Assembly (NCBI GenBank): GCA_003142235.1
Contig: PLOU01000140.1
Span: 1-37,134 of the forward strand
Source of the DNA: Granulicella sp.
GTDB lineage: Bacteria > Acidobacteriota > Terriglobia > Terriglobales > Acidobacteriaceae
Length of the DNA stretch: 37,134 nucleotides
Direction of reading: 5' to 3'
A program made the translations under genes and the position numbers. Of the stretch, positions 31,372 to 37,134 are shown in pieces. The notes beneath the pieces were generated by a model that worked only from the letters and a program-made list of their open reading frames with translations, ran no database searches and was not told where the DNA came from. Each line of letters begins with the position of its first letter. Position 1 is the first letter of the stretch.

Positions 31372-32505
31372 TCACTGGTTCACATGCACGACCTTGGCCG
31401 GCGGAAAGCCGTTGAAGTATGTGCTGCTGGCGCTGGAATAGGCGCCTATGTTTTCGGAGTAGACCAGTTCGCCCATGTCCATGACCGGAAGCTGTTCGAC
31501 CAGGCCGATGGTATCGAGCGCGTCGCAGGTGGGGCCGAAGACGGCGCAGAACTGAGTGGGACCGTCCTTGAAACTATTCAGGTGGTACTGGGCGTGATCA
31601 AAGATCTGGCCGCTATAGGTTTGATAGACGCCATCGTTGAGATAGTAACAAAGCTTGCCGCCGCGGACAGACTTGCCTATGATCTGGGCGACGGCGGTGA
31701 CGGCGCTGGCGACCAGGAAACGCCCCGGCTCGGCAAGGATTTCGATTGGTTCGGGGAAAAGGCGGTCCAACTCGGAGTTCAACATTTTGGCGAGTTTCTT
31801 GAAGGAGGGGACCGTGTCGTCGTAGTGGGCGGGAAAACCACCGCCGATGTCGAGCAGCTTGAGATCGAAACCGCGCGCCCTGGCCTCTGCAAAGACGTCC
31901 ACGGCCAGTTGCAGCGCCTGGCTGTAGTTCTTCAGGTTGGTGCACTGGCTGCCGACGTGGAAGCTCAGCCCCTCGACCTCGAGCTTGTTATTGTGGGCGA
32001 AGGAGATCAGGTCCACGGCCTCGCCGGGCATGGCGCCAAACTTGCTTGAGAGCTCCACCATCGATCCGGTGTTGGGAACGAGCAACCGCAGCACAAGGCC
32101 CGAGTGCGGCGCATGGCGGGCGATCTTGATCACCTCTTCGTAGTTATCGTAGGTGACCAGCGGCTTGTAGGGATCCAACCGCTGTAGCGTTTCGATCGCT
32201 TTGATCGGGTTCGCGTAAATGATGCGGTCCCAGATGAAAGCCTGCCTCTGTTCCGGCGGAAGATGCTCGATCTTTTCGTGAACGATCAAGAACTCGGCCA
32301 TGCTGGCTACGTCGAAACTGGCTCCGGCATCGTAGAACGTCTGCACAATCGCGGGGTCGCTGTTGGCCTTGACCGCATAGTAGGCCTGCACGCGCGGCAG
32401 CAGCGTTCGGAATTGCTGGTAGTTTTCTCGCAGCACCTTATGGTCCACGACAACCAGCGGTGTGCCGTGCTGCTCAGCCAGTTGAAGCAGTGTCTTGGGA
32501 TCCAT
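31372..32505 (-). CDS. PLP-dependent ornithine/lysine-type decarboxylase (type III fold)
   Basis: A 377-residue enzyme of the alanine-racemase-like fold III group. The PLP lysine is Lys46 in YYAVKAN. HVGSQ, LDIGGGFP and EPGRF (phosphate and ring contacts) follow, and the dimer-shared catalytic Cys327-Asp328 stands in GPTCDALD. These match eukaryotic-type ornithine decarboxylases, which make putrescine from ornithine; some bacterial members also accept lysine. GGAG lies before ATG at 32505. The homospermidine synthase gene, 102 bp upstream on the same strand, uses putrescine, which supports ornithine as the main substrate. Cytoplasmic. Confidence 0.9.
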   Translation of the reverse strand: MDPKTLLQLAEQHGTPLVVVDHKVLRENYQQFRTLLPRVQAYYAVKANSDPAIVQTFYDAGASFDVASMAEFLIVHEKIEHLPPEQRQAFIWDRIIYANPIKAIETLQRLDPYKPLVTYDNYEEVIKIARHAPHSGLVLRLLVPNTGSMVELSSKFGAMPGEAVDLISFAHNNKLEVEGLSFHVGSQCTNLKNYSQALQLAVDVFAEARARGFDLKLLDIGGGFPAHYDDTVPSFKKLAKMLNSELDRLFPEPIEILAEPGRFLVASAVTAVAQIIGKSVRGGKLCYYLNDGVYQTYSGQIFDHAQYHLNSFKDGPTQFCAVFGPTCDALDTIGLVEQLPVMDMGELVYSENIGAYSSASSTYFNGFPPAKVVHVNQ

Positions 32506-32607
32506 AGCTCATGCTCCATCGCTTCCATGTTCTTGTCCATTGGAATCTTGCGGCGCGCGGGATGGGTCATGCGAGTCCCGCGGATTCCTATCGCGCCGCG
32601 CTGGAGT

Positions 32608-34074
32608 TCAAATGCCGTCTTCATCGGTGATGAGAAAATTCTTGAACTGCCACGGATCGGACCTGTCTAGCTGCGGCTGGTTATATCCGCTGAAGAAGTT
32701 GGAGTAGTGCTTCAACGGGTTCCAATCCGAGGCCACGGAGACAAACTTGCCCAGGTAGGGCTTGCTGATGTCCAGCACAAAGTCGTGGGGCAAGTCGTCC
32801 GGCACGCACAGCCCCCGGCGCGGGTTCTCCAGCATCCACATGCAGGCGGCGACAACCGAGATCGCTACCTGCATCGTGGTCGCGTTCTGATGCGGCACCA
32901 TGCGGCGCGACTCCTCGATATCGAGGTCGGACCCGCACCACCACGATTGGTAAGGGTGCCCCATGACCAGCGCGCCCAGAATATCGGCCCCGCCGATGAT
33001 TTCGTCGGTCATGATGCGGATGTTGGGTTGCAACCGGTAGTCGTAGCCGCGCAGCTCGTAGAGCGACGCAATGGCGGCGTCGCACGGACAATACGCGTAG
33101 TGCACCGTGGGGCGGTAGATCGCCTTGCCGTCTTCCCAAACGGTGAGCTTCTCGGTGATGGTGAACGCCTCGCCGTGGCGCACGATCATGCCGACGATGT
33201 CGTGATTGGGTGGCACCCAGGACGCGACCAGCGTGTTGATGCCCATCCGCGCCAGACAGATCTGGCTCTGGGGGCCGTCCGCATGTTTGAAGGCGAGGGC
33301 GGGCAACTCTTTTTCATGGGTGCCCCAGCCCATCTCGGTCGTGGTCGTCCCCTCCTCCCGGAATCCCTCAACGCTCCAGGTATTGACGAACTCGTTCACC
33401 TGTTTGGGCTGATCTGTGATCTGCGTGTCGCGCTCGCTGCAATGAATGACCTTGACGCCGAGTTGATGGGCAAGGTGGTTGAAGTTCCGCGCCTTGGCGT
33501 GGTGAGCGATCTTCTCCCGCTGGGCCCCACTGAATTTATCTTCCGCCAGCGCGCGCTGCGCGATGTCCAGCAGCGCCTGCTTGGTGAAATGGCTGATCAG
33601 TCCGGGGTTGGCTCCGTGTTCGATCACCGCCGTTGGCCCGGGCTCGCTCCACGCGGAGGTCATCCGCCGCAGGTTCATGTGGCGCCAGTAGAGGGTCCGC
33701 TCGGTGGGGTGCTTCTGGCCGGCTCCAGCGTAGGGGTCCCACAGCTCGACCGACGTGTTCACATAGAGGATGCCGTGGTCGTGGCACCACTGCACGAGTT
33801 CGCAGCAATCGATATTCCACGCCAGGTCGATGAGCAGGTCTCCGGCCGAAAGGTGCTGTCCCAGCAAGCTCCCCATGTTCTCCGCTGTCACGCGGTCCTT
33901 GACGAAGGTCATGCCCTGCTCGATCCAGGGCTTCAGGGCAGCATCGTTTGGCTCAAAGTCCATGATGGTGACCTGTTTGGGATCGATGCTGAGGTGTTTG
34001 ACCAAAATGGGCAGCGTACAACGCGCCACCGCTCCAAAACCGACGAGCAAGACTCGTTTCGGAAATGCAACCAT
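32608..34074 (-). CDS. hss: Homospermidine synthase
   Basis: A 488-residue enzyme from ATG at 34074 (GGGG stretch upstream). The N-terminus is a Rossmann NAD site, KRVLLVGFGAVARCTLPIL, and the rest is the saccharopine-dehydrogenase-like catalytic part. Family-typical segments are NTSVELWDPYAG, VIEHGANPGLISHFTKQAL, MGWGTHEKELP, HYAYCPCDAAIASLYEL and HPYQSWWCGSDLDIEE. It joins two putrescine molecules to homospermidine with release of ammonia, in the cytoplasm, using NAD as a redox prosthetic group. Length fits bacterial Hss (about 475-490). Forms a polyamine operon with the decarboxylase downstream. Confidence 0.94.
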   Translation of the reverse strand: MVAFPKRVLLVGFGAVARCTLPILVKHLSIDPKQVTIMDFEPNDAALKPWIEQGMTFVKDRVTAENMGSLLGQHLSAGDLLIDLAWNIDCCELVQWCHDHGILYVNTSVELWDPYAGAGQKHPTERTLYWRHMNLRRMTSAWSEPGPTAVIEHGANPGLISHFTKQALLDIAQRALAEDKFSGAQREKIAHHAKARNFNHLAHQLGVKVIHCSERDTQITDQPKQVNEFVNTWSVEGFREEGTTTTEMGWGTHEKELPALAFKHADGPQSQICLARMGINTLVASWVPPNHDIVGMIVRHGEAFTITEKLTVWEDGKAIYRPTVHYAYCPCDAAIASLYELRGYDYRLQPNIRIMTDEIIGGADILGALVMGHPYQSWWCGSDLDIEESRRMVPHQNATTMQVAISVVAACMWMLENPRRGLCVPDDLPHDFVLDISKPYLGKFVSVASDWNPLKHYSNFFSGYNQPQLDRSDPWQFKNFLITDEDGI

Positions 34075-34530
34075 CGTTATGATTCCCCCCGCTGTGGTGC
34101 TGGAGCTAGGCAGGCCAACAGCCGGAAGAACCATACGACGGCCCTGGCAAACCAATCCGCTCCGCTTCGGCAAACAAAAGCAACTCATCTTATCATCCCA
34201 TTCGGGTCGCCCGGCGGCGGAAAACAGTTTTGGCACTGGGAGATGCCCAATGCCAGGAGGGCCTCTCGTTTGACGACAAGTCGCCGAGGTTCAAATCGAA
34301 GAGAGGCACAGCGAGACAGAGCGAGCGGGTGACCGCGGACTCGTCGCCCAGGATCGGTCCCCTGAAACGACGATTTGTTCAGTAATCCAGCTCATGGTCT
34401 GCGCGATGGACCACCGGGCACGGCCTCAGCTACACCCCTCCCCAACCACCCCGTCACCGTCGAACTCGACCGCGTCATCACCGCCGCCACCAACGGCATC
34501 TCCGCCGGCCTCCGCAACACCGGCTGATAC

Positions 34531-34560
34531 CCCATTCATCGCGCTTTTGCGATGAGTGGG
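34531..34560. repeat. Palindromic REP-like element
   Basis: CCCATTCATCGC pairs with GCGATGAGTGGG (12 bp with one G-T pair) around the loop GCTTTT. Palindromes of this sequence type are, from memory, frequent between genes in acidobacterial genomes. It could also end transcription. Confidence 0.45.
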
Positions 34561-34608
34561 TTCGCACCGCGCGCAGGTTCTCCGCAAGCGGTACCCAGCC
34601 CAGGCGAT

Positions 34609-34614
34609 TATTCT
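34609..34614 (+). promoter_or_regulatory. -10-like hexamer TATTCT for a leaderless mtgA transcript
   Basis: TATTCT is followed by six bases (gaatct) and the GTG at 34621. There is no Shine-Dalgarno sequence and no good -35 box. Confidence 0.35.
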
Positions 34615-34620
34615 GAATCT

Positions 34621-35328
34621 GTGACTACAAGACCAACCACACGCCGCAAGACCCCGCGCCGCAAAGGTCGTCTGCGGTCCTTCATCCGATGGCTTGTCAT
34701 CGCCGCAGTGCTTCTTTGGTCGCTTGCCGCGCTGCTCCTTGTGGCCGCTCGGTGGATCGACCCGCCCACAACCGCGGTACACATCCAGCGCCGCTTGCAG
34801 GCCTGGATTCATAACAAGCCCTATCAGGAACGCTACAATTTCATTCCACTCAGCCAGATCTCGCCCGATCTCCAGCACGCTGTCATCGCCGCCGAGGACG
34901 CGCGCTTCTACCATCACCATGGCTTCGATTGGCAAGCAATCCAGCTCGCTGCCCAGGAGGACATGGAAGGCGACCGCATGCGCGGAGGCTCCACCCTCAC
35001 GCAGCAACTCGTCAAAAACCTCTTCTTTGGCACCGGCCGCTCGTTCCTGCGCAAGGGCGCGGAGTCCGCACTGGTGCCGGTGGCCGAACTCGTCCTCGGC
35101 AAGCGGCGCATTCTCGAGCTCTACCTCAACGTCGTCGAATGGGGCCCCGGCATCTATGGCGCGGACGCGGCGTGCCGCACCGACTACCGCACCCCGGCCC
35201 GCAGTATCGGACGGCAATCGTCGGCCCGCCTTGCCGCCATTCTTCCAGCCCCCCTCAAGCGACGCCCCGAGCGCATGGACAGGTACAGCGCCATCATCCA
35301 GGAGCGCATGCGCCAGATGGGGTGGTAA
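34621..35328 (+). CDS. mtgA: Monofunctional biosynthetic peptidoglycan transglycosylase
   Basis: A 235-residue protein (E. coli MtgA 242). GTG at 34621 is used because the basic N-terminus and membrane anchor (about residues 21-43) begin after it; the frame is open upstream to 34552. The glycosyltransferase 51 motifs follow in order: EDARFYHHHGFDW with catalytic Glu92, GGSTLTQQLVKNLF, RKGAESALVPVAEL and KRRILELYLNVVEWGPGIYG. It joins lipid II units into glycan strands at the outer face of the cytoplasmic membrane. It has no transpeptidase domain. The C-terminus is complete. Confidence 0.93.
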   Translation: MTTRPTTRRKTPRRKGRLRSFIRWLVIAAVLLWSLAALLLVAARWIDPPTTAVHIQRRLQAWIHNKPYQERYNFIPLSQISPDLQHAVIAAEDARFYHHHGFDWQAIQLAAQEDMEGDRMRGGSTLTQQLVKNLFFGTGRSFLRKGAESALVPVAELVLGKRRILELYLNVVEWGPGIYGADAACRTDYRTPARSIGRQSSARLAAILPAPLKRRPERMDRYSAIIQERMRQMGW

Positions 35329-35395
35329 TCGCAAGCCAGGTGCCACATCCATCGCGCAAAGGCGTAAACGCTTCAAGGACAATCGCCTCTTGCAG

Positions 35396-35431
35396 TATTG
35401 CAATATTAGCTATATTATCTATATTAGCTAT
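35396..35431 (+). promoter_or_regulatory. Operator with three 9-bp iterons before the toxin-antitoxin genes
   Basis: Three direct 9-bp units, ATATTAGCT, ATATTATCT and ATATTAGCT, lie head to tail at 35403-35429, preceded by the palindrome TATTGCAATA (35396-35405). They end 23 bp before the antitoxin ATG and overlap AT-rich promoter-like hexamers. Phd/YefM proteins usually repress their own operon at such sites. Confidence 0.6.
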
Positions 35432-35452
35432 TCTCTCAAGCGAGGTGAAACC

Positions 35453-35737
35453 ATGGTCTCCATGACCTCCGCGGCGGCACAAAACAGCTTCGGGAAGCTG
35501 CTCGATACGGTGCAGCGCGAGGCGGTCACCATCACCCGTCATGGGCGTCCCACGGCCTTCGTCGTCTCTCCGCAAGACATGGAGGAACTCCTTGATTCGC
35601 GGCGCAAACGCAGCCGGGCGGTAGCCGATCTGGAAGCATGGCGTGTGCAGTCCGCAAAGCGCACCACCGCGCCACAGTCCGCCGCCGCCGCGTTGACCGA
35701 TCAGGACGTCAACCGCATGGTGCATCAGGCTCGATGA
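35453..35737 (+). CDS. Phd/YefM-type antitoxin
   Basis: A 94-residue protein with GCGAGGTG before ATG at 35453. The N-terminal half matches the Phd/YefM DNA-binding fold (SAAAQNSFGKLLDTVQREAV, ITRHGRPTAFVVSP). The C-terminal part is charged and flexible, which fits a toxin-binding tail that becomes ordered on binding. It would repress its promoter and neutralise the PIN toxin. The stop overlaps the toxin ATG by ATGA, the usual coupled arrangement. More often a Phd-type antitoxin pairs with YoeB or Doc, but Phd-PIN pairs are known. Confidence 0.88.
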   Translation: MVSMTSAAAQNSFGKLLDTVQREAVTITRHGRPTAFVVSPQDMEELLDSRRKRSRAVADLEAWRVQSAKRTTAPQSAAAALTDQDVNRMVHQAR

Positions 35738-36171
35738 GCCGCATTCGGCGGGTCATTCTGGATACCAGCACACTGGTCAGTGCTGCGCTCCGCACCGGCT
35801 CCGTCCCCGCGCAAGTCCTGTTGCAGGCCTTGCGCACCTGCGAGGTCTGCGCCAGCGTGAAGACGTTGGACGAACTGGCACAGGTGATGGACCGCAAAAA
35901 GTTCGACCGCTATCTGGATCGTCAGTCGCGCCGCGCCTTTGTCTCGCTCATGCGCCGCCATGTACATCTCTTCACCGTGCAGCCAGCCGATCTAACGGCT
36001 GTCGATCCGCCCTGCCGCGATCACGGGGACGACAAATTCCTCGCACTGGCGCTCGCATCCGAAGCCGATGCCCTGGTCAGCAGCGATGATGATTTGTTGG
36101 TACTCCATCCCTGGCGCGGGATTCCGATCATGACGCCAGCAGATTTCCTCGACTCAAGAATGACCCCGTAA
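35734..36171 (+). CDS. PIN-domain toxin (COG1569-type nuclease)
   Basis: A 145-residue PIN domain. The metal-binding acids are seen in VILDTSTLVSA (first Asp), TLDELAQVM (Glu), GDDKFLALALAS (Asp) and LVSSDDDLL (Asp). PIN toxins are Mg-dependent RNases that cut tRNA or mRNA when free of antitoxin. ATG at 35734 lies within the antitoxin stop. The start of the frame further upstream overlaps the antitoxin and is not used. Confidence 0.9.
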   Translation: MSRIRRVILDTSTLVSAALRTGSVPAQVLLQALRTCEVCASVKTLDELAQVMDRKKFDRYLDRQSRRAFVSLMRRHVHLFTVQPADLTAVDPPCRDHGDDKFLALALASEADALVSSDDDLLVLHPWRGIPIMTPADFLDSRMTP

Positions 36172-36222
36172 AGTCTCATTCAGCACCGATTTACCACCCT
36201 CCCGGAACCCCCCAAAAACGCC

Positions 36223-36228
36223 TATAAT
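36223..36228 (+). promoter_or_regulatory. -10 box TATAAT upstream of gyrA
   Basis: A consensus TATAAT lies 13 bp before the gyrA ATG. A start about 7 bp later would leave an untranslated leader of roughly 7 nt. No TTGACA-like -35 box is seen at 17 bp. Confidence 0.55.
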
Positions 36229-36241
36229 AGAGCCATAAACC

Positions 36242-37134
<893 letters not shown>

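Larger units (their letters stand above)
34075..34620. other. Intergenic region between hss and mtgA
   Basis: About 545 bp with no complete gene. Roughly 34438-34527 is coding-like on the plus strand (LPNHPVTVELDRVITAATNG, then ISAGLRNTG and a stop) with C/G in nearly every third position, and is probably the 3' end of a lost gene. A palindrome lies at 34531-34560. The divergent promoters of hss and mtgA must also be here. Confidence 0.4.

Noticed and set aside
32707-34332. 541-codon plus-strand frame opposite homospermidine synthase
   Set aside because: Shadow frame; the minus-strand gene matches a known enzyme over its full length.

Overview
The window looks like a chromosomal segment of a soil-type Acidobacterium (Terriglobia/Acidobacteriaceae-like), although this is inferred from gene content and style rather than from any marker search. 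The DNA is GC-rich, many start codons are GTG, and several housekeeping genes lack a Shine-Dalgarno sequence but carry a -10-like hexamer 6-7 nt before the start codon (leaderless style). The gene set fits that group: FkbM methyltransferase, a DprE1/DprE2-like pair, an M49 peptidase with a HEISH zinc site, a glycine-rich secreted protein, homospermidine synthase and a caa3 oxidase with fused cytochromes c.

Layout. 1-4.6 kb: end of an MFS exporter, an unknown anchored protein, an FkbM methyltransferase, then a minus-strand DprE1-like/DprE2-like epimerase pair. 4.8-8.6 kb: a translationally coupled minus-strand pair, the M49-type metallopeptidase and a secreted FG-GAP-like protein. 8.7-11.2 kb: guaA and a DDDD-type HAD acid phosphatase. 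11.3-15.6 kb: a promoter and a structured leader, a CPA2-type cation/proton antiporter, a UspA protein, a helical unknown protein and a dynamin-like GTPase. 15.8-16.5 kb: a secreted glycine-rich protein and its terminator.

16.7-30.3 kb is the most unusual part. A decayed tRNA-Glu (G at position 33, C at 37) overlaps, in antisense, the C-terminal end of a truncated large serine recombinase whose usual stop codon would lie in the tRNA anticodon loop. Next come ctaA and, divergently, a tightly packed respiratory operon: coxB-coxA-coxC, a membrane protein, a diheme cytochrome c, a Rieske protein, a cytochrome b-c fusion, ctaG and ctaB. Together these could make a complete quinol:cytochrome c:O2 chain plus heme A synthesis. 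The operon is cut about 90 bp into its next gene and abuts the truncated 3' end of an E1/ThiF-like adenylyltransferase gene of lower GC. An intact IS1595-type element follows. Just beyond it lies a 13-bp direct repeat of the tRNA 3' end, so 16.8-30.3 kb may be a tRNA-targeted island, now decayed and reorganised.

30.5-37.1 kb: a 7Fe-type ferredoxin, a terminator, a 100-bp MITE-like element, a small gene frameshifted at an A7 run, an ornithine-type decarboxylase and homospermidine synthase (putrescine to homospermidine), mtgA, a Phd-type/PIN toxin-antitoxin pair with three 9-bp operator iterons, and the 5' part of gyrA, which runs off the window.

No CRISPR array or phage structural gene was seen. 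No complete novel defence system is present. The best leads for something undescribed are the E1-like remnant, the respiratory operon inside tRNA-associated boundaries, and the structured antiporter leader.
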